Of a stretch of 64,000 nt of DNA, positions 10,967 to 21,379 are shown piece by piece. How positions within the stretch are numbered: the first letter of the stretch is position 1; each line of letters opens with the position of its first letter. The position numbers and the translations under genes were made by a program. This DNA comes from Bacillota bacterium (lineage in GTDB: Bacteria > Bacillota > UBA5301 > Bu52): positions 41,710-105,709 of the forward strand of contig JADBKO010000001.1 in assembly GCA_014896355.1 (NCBI GenBank). The letters are read 5' to 3'. Below the pieces are notes generated by a model. That model was not told the DNA's origin. It was given only the letters and a program-made list of their open reading frames with translations, and made no database searches.

Positions 10967-13900
10967 AGGGGGCAGCAGCCTGGACAAGCCCCACCCTGCG
11001 CCCTGGGTCCCCCGGCACCGACACACCGGGCTCGTACGGGCCCTCTGGTGTGTGGCGGATCCAGCCGCGGCCGCCGCAGGCGCAGGTCCTGGCGCAGGAA
11101 ATGGGGGTCTCCCCGGTCCTGGCCGCACTGTTGTGGCAGCGGGGCATCCGCAGCGCCGCCGACGGTCGCGCTTTCCTTTCTCCGGATTGGAGCCAGATCA
11201 CCCGTCCCTGGGATATCCCCGGCATGGAGCAGGCCGTGGAGCAGGTGGCCGGGGCCATCTCCCGCCGGGAGCCCATTTGGGTGTACGGGGACTACGACGT
11301 GGACGGCGTCACCAGTGTCTCGTTGCTCTTGCCGGTGTTGCAAGCGCTGGGGGCGCGGGCGGAATTCTATATTCCCAACCGTATGGACGAGGGCTACGGC
11401 GTGCACGCCGCAGCGGTGGAAGAAGCGGCCAGGCGGGGTGTGCGCCTGCTCATCACGGTGGATTGCGGCATCTCCGCCCGGGCAGAGGTCGCTCTGGCCC
11501 GGGAGCGCGGGCTGGATGTGGTGGTGACGGACCATCATCAGCTGCCTTCGCAGCTGCCGGAGGCCGTGGTGGCCAGCCCCCAGTTCCTGCCTGCGGCGCA
11601 CCCGGCCCGCAATCTGAGCGGCGTCGGCGTGGCTTTGAAGCTGGTTCAGGGGTTGACGGAACGGCTGGCGCCGCAGCGGGCCGGGGAGCTGTGGCGCCAA
11701 CGCCTGGCTTTGGTGGCCCTGGGCACCGTGGCCGATGTGGTTCCTTTGCTGGGAGAAAACCGGACCCTGGTGGCCTTGGGCCTGGAGCAGTTTCATCATG
11801 GGCTGGCGGGCCCGGGCCTGGACGCCCTGGCCAGGGTCGCCGGCCGGGAGCCGCAGCAGCTTACCGCCAGGGACCTGGCCTTTGCCTTGGCGCCCCGGCT
11901 CAATGCCGCCGGCCGCCTGGCAGACGCGGCCGCGGGGGTGCGGTTGCTGCTGACCCGGGATGCGGCGGAGGCGGCGGAGCTGGCAGAGGAGCTGGACCAA
12001 ACCAACGGGCGGCGTCAGGATCTGGAGCAGGAGGTCCTGGCTCAGGCGGAACAGGCCATTGCGGAGCAATGCCCACCTGCGGAGAACCGGGTCCTGGTGG
12101 TGGCAGGCGAGGGGTGGCACGCCGGGGTCATCGGTATTGTGGCTTCACGGTTGGTGGAACGCCATGCCCGTCCCGTGGTGGTCATCACCCTGGAAGGGGA
12201 GCGGGGCCATGGCTCCGGGCGCTCTGTGCCGGGGTGGGATTTCGGCCGGGCACTGGCCGATTGTTCACCTCTGCTGGAGCGTTTTGGCGGCCATGCCATG
12301 GCCGGGGGTCTCACTTTGCCAAGAGAGAATATCCCGCAGTTCCGGGCCCGCATCAATGAACTGGCTGCTGCCAGCCTTCCTTGGGAAGAGCTCGTGCCTC
12401 ATCTGGATGCGGACCTGGCGTTGGATTGGCCGGAATTGACGCTGGATCTGGCCCGGGAGATCGCCGGGCTGGAACCCTTCGGCAGCGGCAATCCGGAGCC
12501 TGTATTCGTGCTTCCTCCGGCGGTCTGCCTGGGGGCGCGCCCCGTGGGGCGCGAAGGCCGCCATCTGCAGCTGCAGGTGGCGAGCCCCGGGGGGAACTCG
12601 GGAAACCCGGAGCCTTTACGGGCCATCGCCTTCGGCCGGGGCGATTTGGCTTCTCTGCTGGACTCCGCCGGTAATCTTGTACAGCTGGCTGGGTGCCTGC
12701 GGGTTGACCGCTGGCAGGACCGGGAATCTCTGGAGATCCGGGTGTTGGACCTGCAATGGCCGGCTGCGGCGGCACATTCCGGGATGGGTGTCGGAGAGGC
12801 TGAAGGCGCCGCGGTGGAGGTGCGCGGCGGCCGTGCCGTCAATCCGGGCGGGCAGCGGTCCAACCCCGGCTCATCCGCGGCCACCCCGCACGGGCCCTTG
12901 CTGGCGGCGCCCGTGGCCTTCCTGACGGAGGTAGCAGCTTCCGCGTGGGCTTCCCGGCAGGCGATGGAGAAGGACGTGGCGGTGGTCAGCGGCTATCTGC
13001 CGCCAGCGCGGCGGGATTGGATATGGCGGCAATGGCAGGCAGGCCGTTTGCCCTTCTTGGCCGTCACCGAAGCGGTGCTGGAGGAGATCCACCGACGGGA
13101 TCCTGTCCTTTGGGCCCGGCTGCAGCCCTCCGGATGGGACGGGCCCCGCAGCACGGCGTCGGTCCCGGCTGGGCTCGGGCAGGACGGGGCGGAAGTGCCG
13201 GTACAGGACGGGCGGTTCCAGGATTCCTTGTCCGTGCCTATGGATGGGGGAGGACCTGTATCGCCGCCGCACCTGCCGGAGTGGGAGAAGGGATTTTTCC
13301 ATCCGGATGCCGCCAGGGTCGCCGGCCTGCTGACGGGCGGAGACGAACAGGAAAGCCGGCCGGGAGAGGTGTTCTCTCTGACACGCCTGCCCTGGAACGC
13401 CACAGAGTGGGGGTGGCTGGCTGCCGCCGCCCGTCGCCGGCGGAAGGCGGTGGCCCTGGCCTACGGCCACGATGCTCTGGAACGTCAGCTGCAGTTTCTG
13501 GCAGCGCTGGCGCCTCATGCCGAAGGCCTTCGCCAGCTTTACCGGAGCCTGCGTTCATACGGCGTCCCGGCCGGCAGCCCCTGGCAGTGGCAAGCCTGCT
13601 GGGAGGACTTGGTGCCCCTGATCTTCGGCGCCTGGCAGACCTCCTGTGGCTACCTCTGGAAGGAAGCCATCGGCTCGTTGCGGTTAAGCCCATGGCGGTC
13701 CTGGCTGGAGTCGGCGCGTTGGGCTGCGTCCTTCCAACCCTGCCCGGCCTCGCCCCAGGGCCGGGACCGCGCTTTGCGGCTTTTCTGGCGGCGGGCCCTG
13801 GGCATCTGGGAGGAGCTGGGCCTGTGCAGCTGCACGCCGCAGGGAGTGGAATTCCGTCCTGTCCGGTACAAGCTGGACTTGCGTACCGCTGTTGGTTATA

Positions 13901-14031
13901 ATGAAGGAGAACGGGAAAAACAGGCGTTCTTGTCCTTTTTCCCTGCAGCAGTGGCAGCGCCGGCGGAACAGTTGTGGACCGTGGCGGCAAGGCAGAAAAA
14001 CGCCCTCGGAAGCCAGGCCTTCCCCGGGTAG
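10963..14031 (+). CDS. recJ: Single-stranded-DNA-specific exonuclease RecJ, long form
   Basis: 5'-to-3' ssDNA exonuclease of DHH type used in recombination and repair. Metal-binding motifs: YGDYDVDG at 108-115, VTDHH at 188-192, and a DHHA1 domain with GHGSGRSV near residue 415, followed by an OB-like region to about 590. The C-terminal 400 residues (from about 620) go well beyond the core; Bacillus RecJ (about 786 residues) also has a C-terminal extension, but this 1022-residue form is longer. Overlaps the upstream gene by four bases. Confidence 0.93.
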   Translation: MKGAAAWTSPTLRPGSPGTDTPGSYGPSGVWRIQPRPPQAQVLAQEMGVSPVLAALLWQRGIRSAADGRAFLSPDWSQITRPWDIPGMEQAVEQVAGAISRREPIWVYGDYDVDGVTSVSLLLPVLQALGARAEFYIPNRMDEGYGVHAAAVEEAARRGVRLLITVDCGISARAEVALARERGLDVVVTDHHQLPSQLPEAVVASPQFLPAAHPARNLSGVGVALKLVQGLTERLAPQRAGELWRQRLALVALGTVADVVPLLGENRTLVALGLEQFHHGLAGPGLDALARVAGREPQQLTARDLAFALAPRLNAAGRLADAAAGVRLLLTRDAAEAAELAEELDQTNGRRQDLEQEVLAQAEQAIAEQCPPAENRVLVVAGEGWHAGVIGIVASRLVERHARPVVVITLEGERGHGSGRSVPGWDFGRALADCSPLLERFGGHAMAGGLTLPRENIPQFRARINELAAASLPWEELVPHLDADLALDWPELTLDLAREIAGLEPFGSGNPEPVFVLPPAVCLGARPVGREGRHLQLQVASPGGNSGNPEPLRAIAFGRGDLASLLDSAGNLVQLAGCLRVDRWQDRESLEIRVLDLQWPAAAAHSGMGVGEAEGAAVEVRGGRAVNPGGQRSNPGSSAATPHGPLLAAPVAFLTEVAASAWASRQAMEKDVAVVSGYLPPARRDWIWRQWQAGRLPFLAVTEAVLEEIHRRDPVLWARLQPSGWDGPRSTASVPAGLGQDGAEVPVQDGRFQDSLSVPMDGGGPVSPPHLPEWEKGFFHPDAARVAGLLTGGDEQESRPGEVFSLTRLPWNATEWGWLAAAARRRRKAVALAYGHDALERQLQFLAALAPHAEGLRQLYRSLRSYGVPAGSPWQWQACWEDLVPLIFGAWQTSCGYLWKEAIGSLRLSPWRSWLESARWAASFQPCPASPQGRDRALRLFWRRALGIWEELGLCSCTPQGVEFRPVRYKLDLRTAVGYNEGEREKQAFLSFFPAAVAAPAEQLWTVAARQKNALGSQAFPG
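13874..13902 (+). promoter_or_regulatory. Candidate sigma-A promoter inside recJ for apt-relA
   Basis: TGGACT (13874-13879), a 17-base spacer and a perfect TATAAT (13897-13902) lie in the last 160 bases of recJ, about 190 bases before the apt start. The -10 match is exact in very G+C-rich DNA; the -35 is four of six. Confidence 0.45.
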
Positions 14032-14092
14032 CTTTAGGCAGGCCGCCCAGTCCCCTGTTTACGCCGCCTTTTCTTGGAAGGAGAACACCGCC

Positions 14093-14629
14093 ATGGAGAC
14101 GCTGAACGCCGCCGACCTCCGCGCCAAAATCCGGGAAATTCCCGATTTTCCGCGGCCCGGGGTGAATTTCAAGGATATCACGACATTGATGAAGGATGCC
14201 GAGGCCTTTCACCAGGTAGTGGAGGCCATGGCCGGGCACTATCGCGGCAGCCAGATTGATATGGTGGTGGGCGTGGAGTCCAGGGGATTTCTTTTTGGTG
14301 CGCCTTTGGCCTATGCATTGGGCACAGGGTTCGTGTTGATCCGCAAGCCGGGCAAGTTGCCTGCTCCTACAGTGAGAGTGGAATATCAACTGGAATACGG
14401 GACCGATGCCCTGGAATTGCACAAAGATGCGCTAAAGCCCGGACAGAGGGTGCTCATCGTGGATGACTTGCTGGCCACCGGCGGCACCATCTCCGCCGCC
14501 ATCGACCTGGTGCACCAGCTGCAGGCCCAGGTGGTGGGGGTGGCGTTTCTCATTGAATTGGAATTCTTGCGCGGGAGGGAGAAGCTGGCCGGAGTCCCCG
14601 TCTTCAGCCTGGTGAAGTACGAAGCGTGA
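14093..14629 (+). CDS. apt: Adenine phosphoribosyltransferase
   Basis: Salvages adenine to AMP with PRPP. The PRPP-binding loop [13 protein letters not shown] and the N-terminal [17 protein letters not shown] are Apt signatures; [10 protein letters not shown] is the adenine-binding block. ATG at 14093 follows GGAAGGAGA; the open frame runs upstream into recJ but without Apt sequence. 178 residues, typical. The recJ-apt-relA order is conserved from Bacillus to Clostridia. Confidence 0.96.
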   Translation: METLNAADLRAKIREIPDFPRPGVNFKDITTLMKDAEAFHQVVEAMAGHYRGSQIDMVVGVESRGFLFGAPLAYALGTGFVLIRKPGKLPAPTVRVEYQLEYGTDALELHKDALKPGQRVLIVDDLLATGGTISAAIDLVHQLQAQVVGVAFLIELEFLRGREKLAGVPVFSLVKYEA

Positions 14630-14674
14630 ACGGGCAGCCCGGGCGGGAGTATGTTGGATGTGGCAGGAGGACTG

Positions 14675-16945
14675 ATGCTCACGGCGCAGCCGGCACCGGA
14701 AGAAAAACCGGCCGCAGGGGCCGGGGCCGCAGAGAAACAGGCCGGACCCGGCGGCGTGAACTCCGGCGAGCTGGATAAGCTGCTGGGGGAAATCCGAACT
14801 TATGATCCTGGCGCCAACACGGAGCTGGTGCGCAAGGCTTATCTTTTTGCCCGCAAGGCCCATGCCGGCCAGTTGCGGGATTCGGGCGAGAGCTATTTTG
14901 CGCATCCGGTGGGTGTGGCGGAGATTCTGGCCCAGCTGGAGCTGGATGAGGTGACCATCGCCGCCGGCCTTCTCCACGACGTGCTGGAGGACACGCCAGT
15001 CACCCTGGAGCAATTACGCCAGGAGTTCGGCCCTGAGGTGGCCAGCCTGGTGGATGGAGTCACCAAACTCAGTCAGATCCAGGTTCAGTCCCGCGAGGAG
15101 CGCCAGGCTGAAAATCTGCGCAAGATGTTCCTGGCCATGGCCAATGACCTGCGGGTGGTCATGATCAAGCTGGCGGACCGGCTGCACAACATGCGCACGC
15201 TGCGCTACCTGCCTGAGGAGCGCCAGAAAAAGGTCGCCCGGGAAACCCTGGAGATTTATACCCCTCTTTGCCATCGCCTCGGCATGTGGCGCTTGAAATG
15301 GGAGATGGAGGACCTGGCCCTGCGCTATCTGGATCCCGAGGCGTACTACAACCTGGTGCATCTGGTGAACCAGAAACGCCAGGAGCGGGAAGGATATATT
15401 CAGGACATCATCGCCACCTTGCGCCGCCGCCTGGCGGAGATGGGCATCGAGGCCGAGGTGCAGGGGCGTCCCAAGCATTTTTACAGCATTTACAACAAGA
15501 TGAAAACCCAGGGGAAGTCTTTCGCCGAAATCCTGGACCTGATGGCAGTACGCATCATTGTGGGCACGGTGAAGGATTGTTATGGGGTTTTGGGGCTGGT
15601 GCACACCCTTTGGAAGCCCATCCCGGGCCGGTTCAAGGATTACATCGCCATGCCCAAGTCCAACATGTACCAGTCCTTGCATACGACGGTGGTGGGTCCC
15701 AAGGGCTTCCCGGTGGAGATCCAGATCCGCACCCGGGAGATGCACCGCACGGCGGAATACGGCATCGCCGCCCACTGGCGATACAAAGAAGGCCGTGCAG
15801 AAAACGACGAGTACGAGGAAAAACTGGCTTGGTTGCGCCAGATCATGGAATGGCAGAAAGATCTCAAGGATGTCCATGAATTCATGGAAACCCTGAAGAT
15901 CGATCTGTTTACCGATGAGGTGTATGTGTTTACGCCCAAGGGCGACGTCAAAGCGTTGCCTGCCGGTTCCACGCCGGTGGATTTCGCCTATGCGGTCCAT
16001 ACGGACGTGGGCCACCGTTGCATCGGAGCGAAGGTCAACGGCCGCATCGTGCCTTTGAACTACGTGCTGCGCAACGGGGAGTTCGTCGAGATCATCACCG
16101 GCAAAAATTCCGGCCCCAGCCAGGACTGGCTGGGGTTTGTCAAAACGTCCCGGGCCCGTAGCAAGATCCGCCAATGGTTGAAGGAGCAGCGGCGGGAGGA
16201 AAGCAGTGCCAAAGGCCGGGGGCTGTTGGAACGAGAGTGTGAACGGCATGCCCTGGATGCCGGCGACGTGCTGAAGCCCGAGAAGCTCCTGGAGGTGGCG
16301 CGCCGCTATGGGTTCGGGCAGCCGGAGGACCTTCTGGCTTCGGTGGGGTTTGGCCGTATCACGGCTTTGCAGGTGCTGGGGAAGCTGGTGGGCGACCGGG
16401 AGCTGGCGGAGCGCCGGCACGAGCTACGGCTGCGCCAGCACCGGGAAAAGATGCAGGCGGCCGCCAACCGCGCGCGTCACGCCCTGCCGCCCGGGATCCG
16501 CGTGCTCGGAGAGGACAATGTGCTCGTGCGGATCTCGCGTTGTTGCAATCCCGTTCCGGGCGACCCTATTGTGGGTTTCGTGACGCGGGGGCGGGGCATC
16601 TCCGTGCACCGGGCCGACTGCCCGAATGTGCGGTATTTGCAGGAGGAACCGGAGCGCCGCATCGAGGTGAGCTGGGATACGGACGCCGTCGCCGGCTCCC
16701 AGTCCTATCCGGTGGAGATCGAAGTGGAGGCTGTGGACCGCCAGAACCTGCTGTCGAATCTGATGGACAGCCTTTCCGAGATGCAGACCAGCGTCGGGGC
16801 GGTGAACGCCCGCACCACCCGCAATCACCTGGCTTTGATCAACCTGACGGTCTCCATCCGGAACCTGGAACACATGCAGATGTTGATGCAAAAGCTGCAG
16901 CGGGTGGACGGGGTGCGCAACGTCCATCGCGCGAATCCCACGTAG
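14675..16945 (+). CDS. relA: Bifunctional (p)ppGpp synthetase/hydrolase
   Basis: Makes and degrades (p)ppGpp in the stringent response. Domains: HD hydrolase with H101-D102 in HDVLEDT (about 35-190), synthetase with the RFKD motif at 319-322 (about 230-345), TGS (about 405-465) and C-terminal ACT (about 680-755). The RXKD form is characteristic of bifunctional Rel rather than synthetase-only RelA, and the HD residues look intact. ATG 14675 is preceded by AGGAGG at short spacing; ATG 14651 would add eight residues. Confidence 0.95.
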   Translation: MLTAQPAPEEKPAAGAGAAEKQAGPGGVNSGELDKLLGEIRTYDPGANTELVRKAYLFARKAHAGQLRDSGESYFAHPVGVAEILAQLELDEVTIAAGLLHDVLEDTPVTLEQLRQEFGPEVASLVDGVTKLSQIQVQSREERQAENLRKMFLAMANDLRVVMIKLADRLHNMRTLRYLPEERQKKVARETLEIYTPLCHRLGMWRLKWEMEDLALRYLDPEAYYNLVHLVNQKRQEREGYIQDIIATLRRRLAEMGIEAEVQGRPKHFYSIYNKMKTQGKSFAEILDLMAVRIIVGTVKDCYGVLGLVHTLWKPIPGRFKDYIAMPKSNMYQSLHTTVVGPKGFPVEIQIRTREMHRTAEYGIAAHWRYKEGRAENDEYEEKLAWLRQIMEWQKDLKDVHEFMETLKIDLFTDEVYVFTPKGDVKALPAGSTPVDFAYAVHTDVGHRCIGAKVNGRIVPLNYVLRNGEFVEIITGKNSGPSQDWLGFVKTSRARSKIRQWLKEQRREESSAKGRGLLERECERHALDAGDVLKPEKLLEVARRYGFGQPEDLLASVGFGRITALQVLGKLVGDRELAERRHELRLRQHREKMQAAANRARHALPPGIRVLGEDNVLVRISRCCNPVPGDPIVGFVTRGRGISVHRADCPNVRYLQEEPERRIEVSWDTDAVAGSQSYPVEIEVEAVDRQNLLSNLMDSLSEMQTSVGAVNARTTRNHLALINLTVSIRNLEHMQMLMQKLQRVDGVRNVHRANPT

Positions 16946-16961
16946 GGGCGGGGAAAAGCGG

Positions 16962-17411
16962 ATGCGGGCGGTGGTGCAGCGGGTCCGGCAGGCCCGGGTC
17001 ACAGTGGACGGTGTGACCACGGGATCTATCGGCCCTGGACTCGTGGTTTTTCTGGGCGTCGGCCAGGGAGATACGGAGGAAGATCTGGCCTACATGGCCG
17101 GGAAGATTCCGGAGTTGCGGATTTTTCCCGACGAGGCCGGCCATATGAACCGCTCCCTGCGGGAAGCAGGGGGCGGCCTTTTGCTGGTCTCCCAGTTCAC
17201 CCTGTATGGGGATTGCCGGCACGGCCGCAGGCCCAGCTTCACGGAAGCGGCGGCGCCCGCGCAGGCCCAGGCGGCCTATGAGGCCCTGCAGCGGCTGTGG
17301 CGGCAGGCAGGGCTGCGGGTGGAGACGGGCCGCTTCCAGGCCCATATGGAAGTGGAGTTGGTGAACGACGGGCCGGTAACCATCCTGTTGGACAGCCGGC
17401 GGGCTTTTTGA
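16962..17411 (+). CDS. dtd: D-aminoacyl-tRNA deacylase
   Basis: Removes D-amino acids (and glycine from tRNA-Ala) by tRNA-based hydrolysis. The two active-site motifs are SQFTL (77-81) and NDGPVT (135-140). 149 residues, exactly the family length. Starts 17 bases after relA, the standard Firmicute order relA-dtd. Confidence 0.95.
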   Translation: MRAVVQRVRQARVTVDGVTTGSIGPGLVVFLGVGQGDTEEDLAYMAGKIPELRIFPDEAGHMNRSLREAGGGLLLVSQFTLYGDCRHGRRPSFTEAAAPAQAQAAYEALQRLWRQAGLRVETGRFQAHMEVELVNDGPVTILLDSRRAF

Positions 17412-17437
17412 GGGCGCTGAGAAGGAGGCGTCCGGAC

Positions 17438-18157
17438 GTGTGGGTGATTTCCGTAGCGGTGGGTGCGTTCGAAGCAAACTGCTATTTGGTGGGCGCGGAT
17501 GCCAGCCCGGACCTGGTGGTGGTGGACGCCGGTGCCGAACCCAGCCGGATTTGGGAGGCCATCCAGGCCACGGGGCGGCGTGCAGGGCTCCTGTTGAACA
17601 CCCACGCTCACCTGGATCATATTGGCGCCGTGCAGGAGTTGAAAAAACTCACTGGAGCGCCCTTTTGGCTGCACGCAGGGGATGGGCCCATGCTTGCAGA
17701 CCCCGAGCTGAATCTCTCGGCCTGGTCTGGCCAGCCGGTGGTGGCCCCGCCGGCGGATGCCTACCTGCAGGACGGCCAGGAGTTCCTCTTTGCGGGCCTG
17801 AATTGGAGAGTGCTGCACACCCCCGGCCATACGCCGGGCAGCGTCTGCTTTCTGGTGCGGGACGCTCCAAAGGTGCAGGAAACACCCGGGGTGGCCGGGC
17901 GCCCGGGCGCAGAAAGCGCAGCGCCGCCCGGAGCCGGGGTACCGGCCCTTTTCTCCGGTGACACGCTTTTTGCCGGCTCTGTGGGGCGGACCGACTTTCC
18001 CGGCGGGGATCCCCGGGCGCTGGCGCGCTCCCTGCAAGCGCTCGTCCGGGAGGTGCCGGAGGACGCACGGATTTATCCGGGACACGGCCCAGCCACCAGC
18101 ATGGAGGAGGAGCGCCGCCGCAATTTCTACCTGCAGGGCCGGAGATGCGGTGCGTAG
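17438..18157 (+). CDS. MBL-fold metallo-hydrolase (glyoxalase II-like)
   Basis: Metallo-beta-lactamase fold with metal motif THAHLDH, then HTPGHTPGS, FSGDTLF and YPGHGP, the layout of hydroxyacylglutathione-hydrolase-like proteins such as Bacillus YrvJ-region and YqgX homologues. A Gly/Pro/Ala-rich insertion of about 25 residues interrupts the domain near residue 150. GTG at 17438 follows GAAGGAGG by 9 bases. 239 residues. True substrate unknown. Lies after dtd and before the foldase promoter. Confidence 0.88.
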   Translation: MWVISVAVGAFEANCYLVGADASPDLVVVDAGAEPSRIWEAIQATGRRAGLLLNTHAHLDHIGAVQELKKLTGAPFWLHAGDGPMLADPELNLSAWSGQPVVAPPADAYLQDGQEFLFAGLNWRVLHTPGHTPGSVCFLVRDAPKVQETPGVAGRPGAESAAPPGAGVPALFSGDTLFAGSVGRTDFPGGDPRALARSLQALVREVPEDARIYPGHGPATSMEEERRRNFYLQGRRCGA

Positions 18158-18225
18158 TTGGCGGATACTCCCATCGCTGCCGCGGAAAACCGGCATGACC
18201 ACGGCCTTCTGCCCCGGGCCTCGCG

Positions 18226-18254
18226 TTGACAAGGGTTGGGCCGTAGGGTAGAAT
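18226..18254 (+). promoter_or_regulatory. Sigma-A promoter for the foldase gene
   Basis: TTGACA (18226-18231), exactly 17 bases, then TAGAAT (18249-18254), about 65 bases before the TTG start at 18321. This is one of the best sigma-A matches in the window. The stretch 18158-18225 upstream shows no gene. Confidence 0.75.
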
Positions 18255-18320
18255 AGCCCTGTCTGAAAGATCGGCAGGGAGGCCACGCAGGCGAGCCAGA
18301 CGGGTGGGGAGGAGACCAAT

Positions 18321-19850
18321 TTGGTTTTCAGCAGCATGCGAAAGCACATGAAGTGGATCATCGTCTTTGTGGCTCTCACCTTCGCGGTGACCCTGGTGTA
18401 CGTAGGGGCGCAGTTGCCTTCCTCCAACGGGCGCGCCGCCACCAGCGTGGCCACGGTGAACGGAACCCCCATTTCCCAGAATGAGTTTCTGGATAATTTG
18501 CAACAGGCCCTGGTGTACCAGGAGAATGTTTACGGCCCTGTGCGGCCTACGCAGATGACGGCCTTCAAATCCCAGATCCTGGACCAGATGATCACCTCGC
18601 TGGTGGTGATCCAGGCTGCCCAGAGGAACCACATCCGGGTGTCCGGGGCGGAGCTGGACAAGGCCTATCAGGATTTCGCCAAGAGCTTCAGTGATCCGGC
18701 TCAGCTGCAGCAGTTTCTGGCCACCCGTAATCTCACGAAATCCCGGGTGCGCGACCTGCTGAAACAAAAGCTGATGGCCGAGAAAATGCTGGAACAGGTG
18801 AAAGGCCAGGCCAAGGTCAGCGATGCGGAAGTGGCGCGGGCCTATGAGCAGGTCCAGGCGCGCCACATCCTGATCGCCATTCCCAAGGGGCCCGACGGCG
18901 ACAAGACCGCCAAAGCCGAGGCGGAAAAGTTGGTGCAGCAGCTGCGGAGTGGAGCGGATTTCGCCGCCCTGGCCAAGCAGTATTCCGCGGATCCGGGAAC
19001 CAAGGATAAAGGCGGCGAACTGGGATATTTCGGCCGCGGCCAGATGGACCCGGCCTTTGAGAAGGTGGCATTCTCGCTGCCTGTGAAAGCCATCAGCGAT
19101 CCTGTCAAAACCCGTTTCGGCTACCACATCATCCAGGTGGAGGCCCGCAAGGAGGCCAAGGGGCCGGAGTTTGACAAGGCCAAGGCCCAGTTGCGTCAGC
19201 AACTTTTGCAGACCAAGCAGAACGAGATTCTGCAGAACTGGCTGCAGGAAGAGGAGCGAAAAGCGAAGATCAGCATTGAGGACCCGCAGCTGGCCGCTTT
19301 TCGGGATTTCGCGCAGGGGAAATACGACCAGGCCATCCAGCTGTACCAGCAGGCCCTCAAAGACCGTGGTCAGGACGCGTACGTCCTGAGCGATCTGGCC
19401 CAGGCTTATCAGAGGAAGGGAGACATCGCCCAGGCCATCAAGTATATGCAGGAAGCGGCGAAGCTGGCAGATGGAGACCCCATCCTGCAACTGAGCCTGG
19501 GCGACCTGTATCAGGCCCAGAAGCAGGACGCCAAGGCTGTGGCGGCCTATGAAAAGGCTTCTCAGCTGGATGCACGCGACTTTTACCTGCACCTGACCCT
19601 GGCCACCCGCTTCCAGGCCCTGAAACGGCCGGACCTCGCTCAGAAGGAGCAGGACCGGGTGGCCGCCATCCAAAAAGAATACCAGGACCAACTGGCGCAG
19701 CAGGAAAAGGCTGCCCAGCAGAACGCGGCGCCGCAAAATCCGCCCAGTCAGAATGCTGGCCGGAGTACGGGCCAGAAGGCTGGCGCGCAGACCTCTGGAT
19801 CCGGCCAGCCGGCACCGGCATCCAGCCAGCCGGCACCCTCCCGGCCGTAG
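18321..19850 (+). CDS. Membrane-anchored SurA/PrsA-like peptidyl-prolyl isomerase with TPR domain
   Basis: Predicted extracytoplasmic foldase. A basic start and one transmembrane helix (about 10-30, no lipobox Cys) are followed by a SurA_N-like chaperone region (VNGTPISQNEF, about 45-175), a parvulin domain (RHILI at about 181, then DKGGELGYFGRGQMDPAF, to about 275), TPR-like helices (about 320-440) and a Gln/Pro/Ser-rich tail of about 60 residues. PrsA proteins are normally lipoproteins of about 300 residues without TPRs. TTG start at 18321 with GGGGAGGAG 8 bases upstream. Confidence 0.88.
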   Translation: MVFSSMRKHMKWIIVFVALTFAVTLVYVGAQLPSSNGRAATSVATVNGTPISQNEFLDNLQQALVYQENVYGPVRPTQMTAFKSQILDQMITSLVVIQAAQRNHIRVSGAELDKAYQDFAKSFSDPAQLQQFLATRNLTKSRVRDLLKQKLMAEKMLEQVKGQAKVSDAEVARAYEQVQARHILIAIPKGPDGDKTAKAEAEKLVQQLRSGADFAALAKQYSADPGTKDKGGELGYFGRGQMDPAFEKVAFSLPVKAISDPVKTRFGYHIIQVEARKEAKGPEFDKAKAQLRQQLLQTKQNEILQNWLQEEERKAKISIEDPQLAAFRDFAQGKYDQAIQLYQQALKDRGQDAYVLSDLAQAYQRKGDIAQAIKYMQEAAKLADGDPILQLSLGDLYQAQKQDAKAVAAYEKASQLDARDFYLHLTLATRFQALKRPDLAQKEQDRVAAIQKEYQDQLAQQEKAAQQNAAPQNPPSQNAGRSTGQKAGAQTSGSGQPAPASSQPAPSRP

Positions 19851-19926
19851 GCCCCGGGTGTGGCCCTGGAGCCCGGAACAGTGGCGACTCAAGCTTCCGG
19901 GAGCCCGGAAGAAGGCCGTAGGAGGC

Positions 19927-19959
19927 AGCGGGAAGGAGCTTCTGCAGCCCCTTCCCGCT
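19927..19959 (+). terminator. Stem-loop between the foldase gene and hisS
   Basis: A perfect 10-bp stem (19927-19936 with 19950-19959), 13-base loop, followed by CTTTGCAATTG, a weak T-stretch. It lies 77 bases after the foldase stop. I looked for a T-box leader here because of hisS and found no conserved T-box core, so termination is the better reading. Confidence 0.5.
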
Positions 19960-20024
19960 CTTTGCAATTGCGCCCGGAACTCCGGAGAATTTCGACTAGA
20001 ATCAGAAAGCGTGGAGATGTCGGT

Positions 20025-21299
20025 ATGTTCAGCTCCCCGCGGGGAACCGCGGACATCCTCCCGGAAGAAGCCAGGGAATGGCAGTGGATGGAAGGAATCG
20101 CCCGGGATCTTTGTGCCCGTTATGGCTACGGAGAGATCCGCACCCCTCTTTTCGAACATACAGAGCTTTTCCACCGCGGCGTCGGAAATGCCACCGACAT
20201 CGTGGAGAAGGAAATGTACACCTTCGTCGACCGCTCCGGCCGCAGTCTCACCTTGCGGCCGGAGGGCACAGCGCCGGTGGGGCGGGCATATCTGGAGCAC
20301 CACCTGAATGCCTTGGCGCAGCCGGTGAAGCTCTATTACGTGGGGTCCATGTTCCGCTATGAGCGGCCCCAGGCGGGGCGCATGCGGGAGTTTCATCAGT
20401 TCGGGGTGGAGGTGTTCGGATCCGCCAGCCCCTTGGCGGACGTGGAGGTCATCACCCTGGCCCACAGTTTTTATGAAGCCCTGGGGAGCCGGGATACGCT
20501 CATCGCCCTGAACAGTATTGGCTGTCCACAGTGCCGGCCCCGCTACCTGGAGGCGCTGCAGGAATACTATCGGCCCAAGATCGGCGGGTTCTGCGCCAAC
20601 TGCCAGCGCCGCCTGGAGCGCAATCCCCTGCGCCTGCTGGACTGCAAGGAAGAGCAATGCCGGCGGCTGTCGCAGGATGTCCCGCCCATCTATGACTACC
20701 TTTGCTCCGGCTGCCGGGCCCACTTCCAGCAGGTGCAGGAGCTTCTGGCTGCGTCGGGCCTCGCTTTTCAATTGCAGCCGCGGCTGGTGCGGGGCCTCGA
20801 TTATTACACCCGGACGGTCTTCGAGTTCATCCATTCCGCCCTGGGAGCCCAGGATGCCCTGGGCGGCGGTGGGCGCTACGATGGGCTCATCGAGGACCTG
20901 GGCGGCCCGCCGGTCCCGGGCGTGGGTTTCGCAATGGGCTTGGACCGTCTTCTGGTGGTTTTGCGGCAGTCTGGGCGCCCTGGGAAGGCCGAAACAGATC
21001 CCCAGGTCTGCGTGCTGGCTTTTTCAGGGCTGGAAAAGGAGGGTTTCCTGTTGGCGCGGCAGCTGCGGGCGGCCGGCCTGCGGGTCCTGCAGGATTTCGG
21101 TGAGCGCGGCTTGAAAGCCCAGATGAAGTGGGCCGGCCGGACCGGCGCACCCTGGGCTGTACTGCTGGGGCCGGACGAGTGGCAGCAACAAAAGGTGATT
21201 CTCAGGGATCTGACCGCCGGTGGACAGGAGGAAGTGGCCCGGGAGCAGATCGTCCCCGAGCTTTGCCGCCGGCTGGGTTCGGCTGCAGGTGAACGGTAA
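20025..21299 (+). CDS. hisS: Histidyl-tRNA synthetase
   Basis: Class II synthetase charging tRNA-His. Motifs: TLRPEGTAPVGRAYLEH (motif 2 region), RGLDYYTRTVFEF (histidine A) and GGGGRYDGL. A Cys-rich insertion (IGCPQCRP, CANCQRRL, CSGC) typical of many bacterial HisRS is present. ATG 20025 starts the family-typical MFSSPRGTADILPEE and has GGAG 8 bases upstream; the longer open frame from 19860 runs through the hairpin and is not credible. 424 residues. Confidence 0.96.
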   Translation: MFSSPRGTADILPEEAREWQWMEGIARDLCARYGYGEIRTPLFEHTELFHRGVGNATDIVEKEMYTFVDRSGRSLTLRPEGTAPVGRAYLEHHLNALAQPVKLYYVGSMFRYERPQAGRMREFHQFGVEVFGSASPLADVEVITLAHSFYEALGSRDTLIALNSIGCPQCRPRYLEALQEYYRPKIGGFCANCQRRLERNPLRLLDCKEEQCRRLSQDVPPIYDYLCSGCRAHFQQVQELLAASGLAFQLQPRLVRGLDYYTRTVFEFIHSALGAQDALGGGGRYDGLIEDLGGPPVPGVGFAMGLDRLLVVLRQSGRPGKAETDPQVCVLAFSGLEKEGFLLARQLRAAGLRVLQDFGERGLKAQMKWAGRTGAPWAVLLGPDEWQQQKVILRDLTAGGQEEVAREQIVPELCRRLGSAAGER

Positions 21300-21379
21300 C
21301 CCTAGGCCGGGCCGAAGCGGGCTCCGGGCCGGTTGTGGGCCTTTGGTTTAGGCGGGCCCAACTCGAGGAGGAGTAGTCC

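Noticed and set aside
19851..20024. T-box leader before hisS
   Set aside because: No conserved T-box core or antiterminator sequence is visible; the hairpin is better explained as a terminator. The gaps before aspS and alaS are also too short or lack the motif.
17649..20834. A 1061-codon open frame on the minus strand
   Set aside because: It lies antisense to the MBL, foldase and hisS genes, all strongly supported. Long antisense frames are expected at this G+C content and the product has no recognisable domain.
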